Assembly (NCBI GenBank): GCA_002926195.1
Contig: MZXQ01000088.1
Coordinates: 1 to 21,679, forward strand
DNA length: 21,679 nt
Direction: 5' to 3'
From: Candidatus Methanomarinus sp. HR1
GTDB taxonomy: Archaea; Halobacteriota; Methanosarcinia; Methanosarcinales; Methanocomedenaceae
Position 1 is the first letter of the stretch. Each line of letters begins with the position of its first letter. A program made the position numbers and the translations under genes. The notes under the pieces were generated by a model that saw nothing but the letters and a program-made list of their open reading frames with translations, ran no database searches and was not told where the DNA came from. Of this stretch, positions 6,280-13,778 are shown piece by piece.

Positions 6280-7215
6280 ATGAAAAAATCATTAATCTCG
6301 CGTTATTTCGATAATCCCATCCTCACAAAGGATGATGTACCCTATCCAGTAGAAATGGTTTACAATGCAGCAGTAGTAAAGCATAACGATGAGTATATCA
6401 TGTTGCCCAGGATGCACCTGCGCAGTGGGCGCTCCATTATAGGGATTGCAAGAAGTCAGGACGGATTTAATTTCAAAGTTCATGATGAGCCCTTCTTGAC
6501 TCCGTCGTCAGACAGCATTTTTGGAGAATACGAGAAATTCGGAGTAGAAGATCCCAGGATCTGCCATATAGACGGTGAGTATTTGATCACATATAGTGCA
6601 TATTCCAGACACGGAGTACGCATTGCTCTTGCCAGTACCCGTGATTTTATTCATATTGAGCGTATAGCTTTAATATCACAGGCAGATATGCGTAATGTTG
6701 TCATCTTTCCACACAAATTCAACGGGCAGTATGTCAGGCTTGATCGGCCACATTCGGAAATATCGCCATGGACCATCTGGATATCCTATTCTCCCGACCT
6801 CATCCACTGGGGACGCTCAAAGGCACTAATAGCCCCGGTCTCCTATCACTGGGACCAGATGAAGACCGGCCCCGGAGCAACTCCGATAAAGACTCAGGCA
6901 GGATGGCTGAATATCTATCATGGAGTTTATCCCACCATGAGCGGTTCGGTCTACAGGCTTGGTGTTGCCCTGCATGATCTAAATGATCCTTCTAAGATCC
7001 TCGGAGTAGCAGATGACTGGATACTGCAACCCGAAGATCCATGGGAAGTATCAGGATATGTCCCTAATGTAGTCTTTACCTGCGGGGCTGTACCTGAAGA
7101 CGATGGAACAGTGAAGATATACTGGGGTGGAGCTGATCAGGTAATGTGTGCAGGTACTGCCAGACTGGATGACCTGGTAAAGCTGTGCCTGGAGCATCCC
7201 AGAAAACCACTATAG
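6280..7215 (+). CDS. GH130 family beta-mannoside phosphorylase/hydrolase
   Basis: A 311-residue five-bladed beta-propeller enzyme of glycoside hydrolase family 130. Family motifs are seen in order: NAAVVK (29-34), RSIIGIARSQDG (51-62), VEDPRI (89-94) with the acidic residue of the catalytic centre, DRPH (155-158), and GPGATPIKT followed by GWLNIYHG (197-215). GH130 members split beta-mannosidic bonds with phosphate and release mannose 1-phosphate, or act as hydrolases. The facing gene is manC, which uses mannose 1-phosphate, so a link through mannose metabolism is plausible; the exact substrate cannot be read. The stop abuts the manC stop with no spare base (convergent). No signal peptide, so cytoplasmic. 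Confidence 0.9.
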   Translation: MKKSLISRYFDNPILTKDDVPYPVEMVYNAAVVKHNDEYIMLPRMHLRSGRSIIGIARSQDGFNFKVHDEPFLTPSSDSIFGEYEKFGVEDPRICHIDGEYLITYSAYSRHGVRIALASTRDFIHIERIALISQADMRNVVIFPHKFNGQYVRLDRPHSEISPWTIWISYSPDLIHWGRSKALIAPVSYHWDQMKTGPGATPIKTQAGWLNIYHGVYPTMSGSVYRLGVALHDLNDPSKILGVADDWILQPEDPWEVSGYVPNVVFTCGAVPEDDGTVKIYWGGADQVMCAGTARLDDLVKLCLEHPRKPL

Positions 7216-8571
7216 TCATGATTCATATCTGGTAATATCATCGTCTCCCACATATTCTCCTAATTGTACTTCGATAATCTCCAGCTCACCTGAACCAGGG
7301 TTAAATATCTTATGTCTAACACCTATGTGAATAAAGGTACTCTCACCCTTTTTAAGAATCGACTCCTTACCGTCGATCGTAACACTGGCTGTTCCTTTTA
7401 TCACTACCCAGTGCTCTGTCCTGTGATCATGAGTGTGTGTGCCAATTGTCTTATGTGGCATAATACTGAGCCGTTTGATCCTGTGCCCGGGTGAGCTTTC
7501 CAGAGTGGTGTGTGAACCCCATGGTCTGTAAACGATCCTGTGAAGAGTTAGTCGCTCATCACCCTGGTTTTTCAGAATTGTTACTACTTCTTTTACTTTC
7601 TGGCTACTGCGTCTTGGGCATACCATCAAGGCATCTCTGGTATCTATCACGATTGTATCATTGATGTCTATCAATGATACAGCCTTTTTCCTTGTTGAAT
7701 ATATGAGATTACCTGTAGAATCAAGAGATAGATCGTCGCAGTTATGTACGATATTACCCTTTTCGTCCTTTTCGAACTCCTGATACAAAGCATCAAAATT
7801 ACCCAGATCACTCCATTTATGTACCAGTTTGACAACTGTAATCTTATTTGACTTTTCTAAAATACCATAATCAACAGATATATTTGGTACAGTATTATAG
7901 ATATCTTCAATATACTTTCCAGGGACACAGAACTCGTTCCACAACTGCGGTGCATGCAATTGAAGTTCTGCAAAGAATAATTGAGTGTTAAACAAAAACA
8001 TTCCACTATTCCACATATAACCTTTTTTAATATACTGTTTTGCAGTCTCTATATCCGGTTTTTCCTTAAACTCTGAAACAATATAACCTGATTCAATAGG
8101 CAGACCCGGTTTTATATATCCATACCCTGTATGTGGGCCAGTAGGTACTATACCAAATGTCACAAGATGATCATCTGCCAGTTTCTTTGACCTTGCAATC
8201 GCATGCATAGCATTGATATCCAGCATGTGATCGGATGAGAAGATCCCAACAACAGATTTACCAAACCGATTCTCAATCTCACGCATTCCAAAACATATTG
8301 CAGGAAGTGTATTTTTTCCTTCGGGTTCGACCAGGATATTCTTTTTTGGTATCTCATATCCAAGTTCTTCTATCTGTCCGCTCACAAAGAATTTCTGGGC
8401 CCCGGTGGTAACAACAAATATTGCCTCAAGGTCAGATATCTCAAGACATCGAATAAATGTATCCTGAAATAAAGAGGTTTCATAGATCTTTAAAAACTGC
8501 TTTGGATATAACTCCCGGCTTAAAGGCCACAGACGTGTCCCTGACCCACCAGCGAGTATAATTGATTTAAT
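7216..8571 (-). CDS. manC: Mannose-1-phosphate guanylyltransferase / mannose-6-phosphate isomerase (ManC), likely ATT start
   Basis: A bifunctional type II enzyme of about 451 residues. The N-terminal nucleotidyltransferase domain has KSIILAGGSGTRLWPLSRE (the GTP-binding loop) and the YPKQF motif; the C-terminal cupin domain has PHKTIGTHTHDHRTEHW and FIHIGVRH, the metal-binding part of the isomerase. It makes GDP-mannose for surface glycans. The first NTG codon in frame (8385) would remove the first 62 residues including the GTP loop. Upstream the frame is open to a stop at about 8591 and contains no ATG, GTG or TTG. The codon that matches the usual initiator of MKSIILAGG is ATT at 8571, with AGGAGATGA ending 4 bases before it, so ATT is the best start. 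It begins 20 bases after nadC, likely one operon. Confidence 0.93.
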   Translation of the reverse strand: MKSIILAGGSGTRLWPLSRELYPKQFLKIYETSLFQDTFIRCLEISDLEAIFVVTTGAQKFFVSGQIEELGYEIPKKNILVEPEGKNTLPAICFGMREIENRFGKSVVGIFSSDHMLDINAMHAIARSKKLADDHLVTFGIVPTGPHTGYGYIKPGLPIESGYIVSEFKEKPDIETAKQYIKKGYMWNSGMFLFNTQLFFAELQLHAPQLWNEFCVPGKYIEDIYNTVPNISVDYGILEKSNKITVVKLVHKWSDLGNFDALYQEFEKDEKGNIVHNCDDLSLDSTGNLIYSTRKKAVSLIDINDTIVIDTRDALMVCPRRSSQKVKEVVTILKNQGDERLTLHRIVYRPWGSHTTLESSPGHRIKRLSIMPHKTIGTHTHDHRTEHWVVIKGTASVTIDGKESILKKGESTFIHIGVRHKIFNPGSGELEIIEVQLGEYVGDDDITRYES

Positions 8572-8591
8572 ATTTTCATCTCCTGTTTTTT

Positions 8592-9410
8592 TTATTTAGC
8601 GGTGATTTTCAAACTCATATCCAGCCATCGTGCTGAATGTATTAGCGAGCCCATGGAAATTACATCCACGCCAGTAGCAGCATACTCTGTGATGTTTGTT
8701 TCAACAATGCTGCCAGACGCTTCCAGTATTATATGGTCTCGCAACCTGGCATTATTTAATGTATTGATACATTCTACAATCTCATCAGGCTGCATATTAT
8801 CAAACATTATAATATCAGCACCTGAACGGGCAGCAGTTAGCATTTCAATGCTGTTGGATACTTCTACTTCGATCTTTTTTGTGAAACTTCCCATTTTCTT
8901 AGCTGCCTTTAGTGCTTCTTCAATTGTCATAACTGCTATACAGTTTTCCTTAATCATTATCGCATCTGAAAGACCGTATCTGTGGCTATCTCCGCCTCCG
9001 TATCTCACCGCTTTTTTCTCGAACTCCCTGAATCCAGGCGTGGTCTTTCTGGTACAAGCCACCCTGACGCCACTGGCAAGATTTACACATCTGGCTGTCA
9101 ATGTAGCGATCCCGCTCATTTTACATAGAAAATTGAGGGATAATCTTTCAGCTTGCAGTATATCCCTGACCGGCCCACATATCTTTACAATCACATCACC
9201 GGACTGTAATAAATCTCCATCCTTAAGCTTTGAATTCGATTCCAGCCCAAAATAATCAAAGACCTGTTGAGCTTCTTCCAGTCCGCAGAGTATTCCATCC
9301 TCTTTAGTGATCACTACGAAATGGGCCCATGTTTCTGGTAAGATAGAATATGAAGTATCATCCTGCCCTATATCTTCCCGGATAAAACGTTCTAGTTCCG
9401 TTATTAGCAA
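8592..9410 (-). CDS. nadC: Nicotinate-nucleotide pyrophosphorylase (carboxylating)
   Basis: A 272-residue quinolinate phosphoribosyltransferase. Motifs: the N-terminal GQDDTSYSILP, ERLSLNFLCKMSGIAT (88-103), TRKTTPGFREFEKKAVRYGG with GDSHR (120-144), the IKEN segment (153-156), EVEVSN, MFDNM and the final EASGSI...GVDVISMGSLIHS. It converts quinolinate and PRPP to nicotinate mononucleotide in NAD synthesis. The start is TTG at 9410, with GGGTGGATC just before it. ModD, a close homologue of molybdate loci, is less likely because the active-site motifs are of the NadC type and no molybdate genes are near. It is followed by manC. Confidence 0.9.
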   Translation of the reverse strand: MLITELERFIREDIGQDDTSYSILPETWAHFVVITKEDGILCGLEEAQQVFDYFGLESNSKLKDGDLLQSGDVIVKICGPVRDILQAERLSLNFLCKMSGIATLTARCVNLASGVRVACTRKTTPGFREFEKKAVRYGGGDSHRYGLSDAIMIKENCIAVMTIEEALKAAKKMGSFTKKIEVEVSNSIEMLTAARSGADIIMFDNMQPDEIVECINTLNNARLRDHIILEASGSIVETNITEYAATGVDVISMGSLIHSARWLDMSLKITAK

Positions 9411-9464
9411 TATTGATCCACCCTATTGACATATTGAATTTCATACATTTATTGTTATCGTTTT

Positions 9465-9573
9465 ATTTTGCCGAAGATTATAAGGTTCATAGAGTCTTCA
9501 TCCGACATTCTAAAGGAATGTAGGATTAAATATGAAGGATTTTCGATATATCAAGTTATTATACTATAAAAAG
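9465..9573 (+). repeat. Dispersed hairpin element, degenerate copy B
   Basis: The stretch shows the same modules as copy A in the same order: GAAGATT with a partner AGTCTTC (here with a longer loop), TCCGACATTC-taaa-GGAATGT, AGGATTA, a shortened GAAGGATTTTC part, and the terminal TATATCAAGTTAT followed by TATACTATAAAAAG. The 3' arm ACTTGA of the last hairpin is missing, so it is decayed. It lies between nadC and the winged-helix gene and faces copy D across that gene. Confidence 0.75.
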
Positions 9574-9578
9574 AATAA

Positions 9579-9594
9579 CTTAATATATATTAAG
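9579..9594. promoter_or_regulatory. 16-bp perfect palindrome, TATA box or operator
   Basis: CTTAATATATATTAAG reads the same on both strands. Its centre lies 21 bases before the winged-helix ATG at 9608 and 30 bases before the in-frame ATG at 9617, the distance expected for a TATA box of a leaderless archaeal gene. Being a symmetric site directly before a DNA-binding protein gene, it could also be an autoregulatory operator. Both roles are inferred. Confidence 0.5.
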
Positions 9595-9607
9595 TGTGCA
9601 TTAAATA

Positions 9608-9898
9608 ATGATAATCATGGGTTCATTTGAGAAAATATTTGGAAAAACCGCTCAGCTTACTGTCATGGAAAACCTGCTTAAGAACCGCGGTAATACTACA
9701 TTTCTATTCGGTATAGCTGAAGAGACGGGTTTATCGCATTCAAGTGTGTCCAGAGTAATGGAACCATTATTGAATCTGGGTATCGTTAACGAAAAGAAGG
9801 TAGGAAAAACATTCAGGACATTTACCCTGGATGAGGAAAATGAACTTACCAAGAAATTATTGGAATTCGATGGGGATGTAAGTAAAATAGTAGAGTAA
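9608..9898 (+). CDS. Small winged helix-turn-helix transcription regulator
   Basis: A 96-residue DNA-binding protein. KTAQLTVMENLLKNRGN (13-29) forms the first helix, FLFGIAEETGLSHSSVSRVM (32-51) the helix-turn-helix and LLNLGIVNEKKVGKTFRTFTL (54-74) the recognition-to-wing part, as in archaeal MarR/ArsR-like regulators. No ligand domain is present. No Shine-Dalgarno sequence is seen; the palindromic TATA-like site fits a leaderless start at 9608 or at 9617 (residue 4). Two hairpin elements bracket the gene in inverted orientation. It may control the TPR gene that follows. Confidence 0.85.
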   Translation: MIIMGSFEKIFGKTAQLTVMENLLKNRGNTTFLFGIAEETGLSHSSVSRVMEPLLNLGIVNEKKVGKTFRTFTLDEENELTKKLLEFDGDVSKIVE

Positions 9899-9910
9899 TA
9901 ACCACCTAAA

Positions 9911-9978
9911 GCTCTTTTTGTAGCATATCAAGTATAACTTGATATATCGGAAATGTTCACTCCGTTCACATTTTCTAA
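9911..9978 (-). repeat. Dispersed hairpin element, copy D (inverted)
   Basis: Read on the minus strand it shows TTAGAAAATGTGAAC, GGAGTGAACATTT, then ATATATCAAG-ttata-CTTGATAT and CTACAAAAAG, the same modules as the 3' half of copies A and C. It ends 5 bases before the ATG of the TPR gene and begins just after the winged-helix stop. An in-frame ATG at 9939 lies within the element and would add 15 element-encoded residues to the TPR protein. Confidence 0.85.
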
Positions 9979-9983
9979 TAACA

Positions 9984-11333
9984 ATGACCGAAAAAATCGC
10001 TGTTGAACTAAGAGAAATTCTTAGAAACATCGAGTACCATGAAGGAGTGATACAGGAGATAATTGATGAGATCACAATCTTAATTAAAGAGATGGATACT
10101 GATCTAATAAAAAAAGAGACAGATTCTGCCATAAGAAATAAGGATAATGCCAGACTGATCGATCTTTTAAGCAAAATAATGGTTTTTCTTGAAAAAAAGG
10201 GTATATATAGACCGGATATCCCTGGAAGGCTTCCAAAACTTTTGGTCAATGCTCTCAATCAGGGAAATGAAAATATCTTTTCAATCCTAAAAAAAGCAGA
10301 TATCCCTGATGAAATAAAGAAAAAAGAAGCAGAGTTTCTGGTATCCTGTTCCGCTATCACCCAGATTGGCTATATTCTTATAAATTATCTGGTATCTGAG
10401 GTGAAGGTATGCAATGCCGGGTCTCATGTTTTTTTAATAATGGATTGTTTTTCTTCTGACACAGTTCTATTCATCGACATCAGTATTGAATCTATCCGGG
10501 AGATCAATATTAAACAAATGTACAACCAGAAGGGTGATTTCTATTTCTTAAAAGATAAGGCCGAAATACAGGAGTTAGATCATGAGATCTATCAATTGTT
10601 GATCAATTACTATTCTTTTTTCCAGATAACTACTAAATCCGGTCTGAGCTATATCATACTTAACAATCTTGGTATTGTATATGATACAATAGGTAGATCA
10701 GATATGGCAATTGTTCATATCAAAGCTGCACTTAGACTGAATCCGAAATATATTGAAGCTCATAATAATCTGGCAGTAATGTATCATAAGACAGGATGCT
10801 CTATAGATGCAATAGCCAGGCTGCAAAAAGTATTAGTACACAATCCCGAATATTCACAAGGGTACTGTAATCTGGGGTATATATATGCTGATTTGAACAG
10901 AGATGATGAGGCAATTACCCAGATCAATGAAGCTATAAAGTATGATCCTAATCTTGCTCTGGCCCATAACCTGCTTGGAAATATCTATGCTGAGCAAAAC
11001 AGATCTCATGAAGCTGTTGCTGAATTTCAGGAAGCTCTTAAGATAAATCCTGATTATTCCCATGCCCGTAATAATCTCGGACATGTCTTTTACGAATTAG
11101 GTAGATATGAAGAAGCGGTAAAGGAATTCCAGGAAGCTATCAGGCTTGACCCGCAATTTATCGAGGCTCACCAGGGTATCGGATCAGCCCTTTATGATAT
11201 GGGTAAATATGATAAGGCTGCTCATTCCTGGGCAAAGGCAGTCTACCTTAAACCCGAACTGATGAAATCCGTACCGGAAACAATAAAGTTAAAAGTTACA
11301 ATGAGTCTTTCAAGACTTAAATTTTCTAATTAA
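9984..11333 (+). CDS. Transglutaminase-like domain plus TPR repeats protein
   Basis: A 449-residue protein, counted from ATG 9984. Residues 1-110 are helical and charged. Residues 118-192 hold SCSAITQIGYILINYL, KVCNAGSHVFLIMDCF and the LFIDIS strand; the order C122, H148, D154 looks like a transglutaminase-like Cys-His-Asp centre. Residues 221-424 form six TPR units (for example RLNPKYIEAHNNLAVMYHKT), with good matches such as NNLGHVFYELGRYEEAVKEF. Likely a cytoplasmic scaffold, possibly with protease or cross-linking ancestry; activity is unproven. An alternative start at 9939 lies in repeat element D and is rejected because its 15 codons are repeat DNA. The 3' end overlaps the cbiZ end by 8 bases (convergent). 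Confidence 0.85.
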   Translation: MTEKIAVELREILRNIEYHEGVIQEIIDEITILIKEMDTDLIKKETDSAIRNKDNARLIDLLSKIMVFLEKKGIYRPDIPGRLPKLLVNALNQGNENIFSILKKADIPDEIKKKEAEFLVSCSAITQIGYILINYLVSEVKVCNAGSHVFLIMDCFSSDTVLFIDISIESIREINIKQMYNQKGDFYFLKDKAEIQELDHEIYQLLINYYSFFQITTKSGLSYIILNNLGIVYDTIGRSDMAIVHIKAALRLNPKYIEAHNNLAVMYHKTGCSIDAIARLQKVLVHNPEYSQGYCNLGYIYADLNRDDEAITQINEAIKYDPNLALAHNLLGNIYAEQNRSHEAVAEFQEALKINPDYSHARNNLGHVFYELGRYEEAVKEFQEAIRLDPQFIEAHQGIGSALYDMGKYDKAAHSWAKAVYLKPELMKSVPETIKLKVTMSLSRLKFSN

Positions 11334-11895
11334 TCCCTTGCTTAACTCCTTCAATAACCGCCAGAGTGATCTTCTTACCAATTTCAGTATACGGTCCTGC
11401 ATAATCCATATAATCTCCTGGCTGTTTCTCATATGCTACAATTACCGCATCGGTGGTCGTTCCTAAGAAATCATATCCCATCTCCAGCAAAGCAAGCCCC
11501 TTAGCTTCCGTGGCTGTGATGATAGCACCTGCCATTGCACCCTCTGACAGGTTTCGTTCCATCACAAGAATAATATTAATAGTACCCGCCTCATGTATCC
11601 TGAAACCTGACGGATGTGTGATACCGGCAGTGACAAAGGTTGTCAGGTAATCATTCCTGATCACCTGCAGATTATCCATACTTACCGCAGTTAGGAGTCC
11701 GAAGTACGGCTTTGTTATTATAAGAGAATCAGTTAATTTGCCCAAATAATCTTTAGGTCTGTTGTGATTAAAATCCTGTTGTACATGATGATTGATCAAA
11801 TAATTTACCGGCATACGACCGCCGTTAATACCTGAACTTATTGCTTCGAATTCACCTTCGATTACCAGTGTGGGTCCTTTAATTTCATATCTCAT
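11326..11895 (-). CDS. cbiZ: Adenosylcobinamide amidohydrolase (CbiZ)
   Basis: A 189-residue CbiZ. Core signatures: TINIILVMERNLSEGAMAGA (about 105-124), ITATEAKGLALLEM and GTTTDAVIVAYE, plus the early GINGGRM segment. The enzyme cuts adenosylcobinamide to adenosylcobyric acid so that imported cobinamides can be remade into the cell's own cobamide; it is the archaeal salvage route. The ATG overlaps the end of btuD by 11 bases, so translation is coupled. It is the last gene of the btuFCD-cbiZ operon, which gives import followed by remodelling. Confidence 0.95.
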   Translation of the reverse strand: MRYEIKGPTLVIEGEFEAISSGINGGRMPVNYLINHHVQQDFNHNRPKDYLGKLTDSLIITKPYFGLLTAVSMDNLQVIRNDYLTTFVTAGITHPSGFRIHEAGTINIILVMERNLSEGAMAGAIITATEAKGLALLEMGYDFLGTTTDAVIVAYEKQPGDYMDYAGPYTEIGKKITLAVIEGVKQGIN

Positions 11896-12664
11896 GCAGC
11901 GGCTCCAGAATAGGCATTACATTAATTGAGTTTGTCATTTGATTAGTAATAATCTGCACATCAATATTAAATGCACGCTTGATATTGGAGGAAGTCAATA
12001 CCTGCGCTGGAGTTCCGGTTGATATTAAGTCCCCGTCCTGCAGTAAACATATCTTATTGCAGTAATAAGCAGCAAGATTCAGGTCATGAATAACTGCCAG
12101 TACTATCATACCTTTTACGGCAACATTCTTTACAAGGTTAAATATATCAATTTGATTGGTTATGTCCAGATGTGATGTAGGTTCATCCAGCAGCAGGATA
12201 TTCGGCTGCTGAGCCAGAGCCCTTGCAATAATCACACGCTGAAGTTCACCACCGCTTAATTGGGTTATCAAACGGTCTTTTAAAAAAAGGGTATGTGTTT
12301 TTTTCATTGCATCCCTGACAATATCGATATCCTTACTGCTTTCGGAACCTTTGATATAGGGGGTCCGCCCCATCAGTACAATATCCTCAACAGTAAAATC
12401 GAAGTTTATTGATATTACCTGTGAGACCATTGCCACCATCTTAGCAATCTGCCTGGTTTTTATTTCATGTACATCTACTTCATTGATAAGTACAGCCCCT
12501 GATGTGGGTTTTATAGCTTTGACAATAGCCTTTAACAGAGTTGTTTTTCCAGAACCGTTCGGGCCGATGATCCCTACCACTTCACCTTTACTTACTTGTA
12601 GAGAGATTTGTTTTAGAACATGTATCGGTCCATAACTGACATTTAGGTCTTTTACTTCAAGCAT
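11885..12664 (-). CDS. btuD: Cobalamin ABC importer ATP-binding protein (BtuD-type)
   Basis: A 259-residue ATPase of the iron-siderophore/B12 family. Walker A GPNGSGKTT (34-42), Q-loop SQ (81-82), signature LSGGELQR (136-143), Walker B ILLLDEP (156-162), D-loop SHLD and switch histidine in VIHDLN. The ATG at 12664 is used, since the longer frame (12712) adds 16 residues that lie inside btuC and are not family-like. It overlaps the end of btuC by 8 bases and the start of cbiZ by 11 bases. The neighbours point to corrinoid uptake, not iron. Confidence 0.93.
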   Translation of the reverse strand: MLEVKDLNVSYGPIHVLKQISLQVSKGEVVGIIGPNGSGKTTLLKAIVKAIKPTSGAVLINEVDVHEIKTRQIAKMVAMVSQVISINFDFTVEDIVLMGRTPYIKGSESSKDIDIVRDAMKKTHTLFLKDRLITQLSGGELQRVIIARALAQQPNILLLDEPTSHLDITNQIDIFNLVKNVAVKGMIVLAVIHDLNLAAYYCNKICLLQDGDLISTGTPAQVLTSSNIKRAFNIDVQIITNQMTNSINVMPILEPLHEI

Positions 12665-13667
12665 AGAGTGTTTTTCTCCTTTTTCGCAGCAGGTAAATGA
12701 AGAACGGTGCACCGAACATGGCAGTTACAATGCCGACTGGTAATCCGAGCAGGCATAATATACTATCTGTTCTAGTAAGAGTATCTGCGAATATTAGAAA
12801 GATAGCACCCATTAGAGTTGATGCCGGAAATAGTATCCTGTGATCAGGACCGACTATGATGCGCATAATATGTGGTATGATAAGCCCTACAAAACCTATA
12901 AGCCCGCTGACAGATACGGCAGCAGCAGTTATCAGTGAAGAAAGTATAAGCACATACAGTTTCACCCGTTCGATATCAACTCCCATATACTGAGCCTGCT
13001 CCTCTCCCATCAGCATTACGTTTAGGCTCCAGGCATAACGATATAACATCAAAACTCCAACGATCACTAAAACACCTGTGATCTTTACTTCACTCCAAAG
13101 AACTACCCAGAATCCTCCCATAAGCCAGGCAATTAATTGATGAGGCGACTCTGTTTTGAATATGATCCATGAAGTGATTGCGTTTAAGAATAAACCAATA
13201 GCTATACCGGAAAGCAGAAGGATATCTACTGGCACTTTCCCGGCAACCCTGGAAATATTATATACGGTAAATATAGTCATTAGTGCTAAAATAAAAGAGA
13301 TAAGCTGGACAGGTAATGCAAATATAAACATAGAAATAGCGGCTCCAAGACCTGCTCCGGATGATATCCCAATTATGTAGGGATCAGCCATTGGGTTTTT
13401 TAATAATCCCTGCAAAGCACAGCCTGCTGTGGCTAAAGCTGCACCAACCAGCCCGGCAAGTAGTACTCTGGGAAGGCGCACATCCATAATTATGGCCTCC
13501 TGACTCTCAGTCCATAGTTGTTCTATTGGAATAAATTGTGAAAGCAATATCTTTGCCGTGAGTACAGGAAAAATATCAGACGAACCAATAGAAACACTGA
13601 TAGGTATTACTATAATAAGCAGTAATACCAGAATGATTATAACAGGCTTGTTATGTTGAATCAGAAT
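12657..13667 (-). CDS. btuC: Cobalamin ABC importer permease (BtuC-type), non-NTG start
   Basis: A 336-residue FecCD-family permease with about ten membrane segments. Family motifs: RLPRVLLAGLVGAALATAG, LLKNPMADPYIIGISSGAGL, GLIGFVGLIIPHIMR and GLPVGIVTAMFGAPFF. The first NTG in frame is TTG at 13547, which would cut off the first membrane helix (KPVIIILVLLLIIVIP) that is plainly encoded upstream. Above that the frame has no ATG, GTG or TTG down to a stop near 13711. AAGGAGGATTTT precedes ATT (13667) and CTG (13664), so one of them is the likely start. Repeat element C separates it from btuF. Confidence 0.92.
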   Translation of the reverse strand: MLIQHNKPVIIILVLLLIIVIPISVSIGSSDIFPVLTAKILLSQFIPIEQLWTESQEAIIMDVRLPRVLLAGLVGAALATAGCALQGLLKNPMADPYIIGISSGAGLGAAISMFIFALPVQLISFILALMTIFTVYNISRVAGKVPVDILLLSGIAIGLFLNAITSWIIFKTESPHQLIAWLMGGFWVVLWSEVKITGVLVIVGVLMLYRYAWSLNVMLMGEEQAQYMGVDIERVKLYVLILSSLITAAAVSVSGLIGFVGLIIPHIMRIIVGPDHRILFPASTLMGAIFLIFADTLTRTDSILCLLGLPVGIVTAMFGAPFFIYLLRKRRKTLYA

Positions 13668-13680
13668 AAAATCCTCCTTA

Positions 13681-13773
13681 TTCGTCCGACATTCCCGAGG
13701 AATGGAGGATTAAAAAATGTGAACGAAGTGAACATTTTCGATATATCAAGTTATACTTGATATACTATAAAAA
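13681..13773 (+). repeat. Dispersed hairpin element, copy C, inside the B12 operon
   Basis: A clean copy with the modules CGTCCGACATTCC-cga-GGAATGG, AGGATTA, AAAATGT-gaacgaagtga-ACATTTT, and TATATCAAGT-tat-ACTTGATATA (13742-13764), ending CTATAAAAAT. It lacks the GAAGATT/AATCTTC hairpin seen in the array. It occupies almost all the space between btuF (stop 13779) and the Shine-Dalgarno sequence of btuC (13671-13680). Confidence 0.92.
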
Positions 13774-13778
13774 TAATG

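Noticed and set aside
8602..9255. 217-codon plus-strand ORF opposite nadC
   Set aside because: It is the antisense shadow of a clear nadC gene with all catalytic motifs; the translation shows no family pattern.
8592..9410. ModD instead of NadC
   Set aside because: Motifs TRKTTPG and GGGDSHR with IKEN fit quinolinate phosphoribosyltransferase, and no molybdate transport genes are adjacent.
9939..9983. N-terminal extension of the TPR protein starting at ATG 9939
   Set aside because: The 15 extra codons are the reverse strand of hairpin element D and the same peptide would be encoded by the reverse of copy A; it is repeat DNA, not protein signal.
12665..12712. 16-residue N-terminal extension of BtuD
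   Set aside because: It lies inside the btuC coding end and is not like the family; ATG 12664 starts with the typical MLEVKDLNVSYG.
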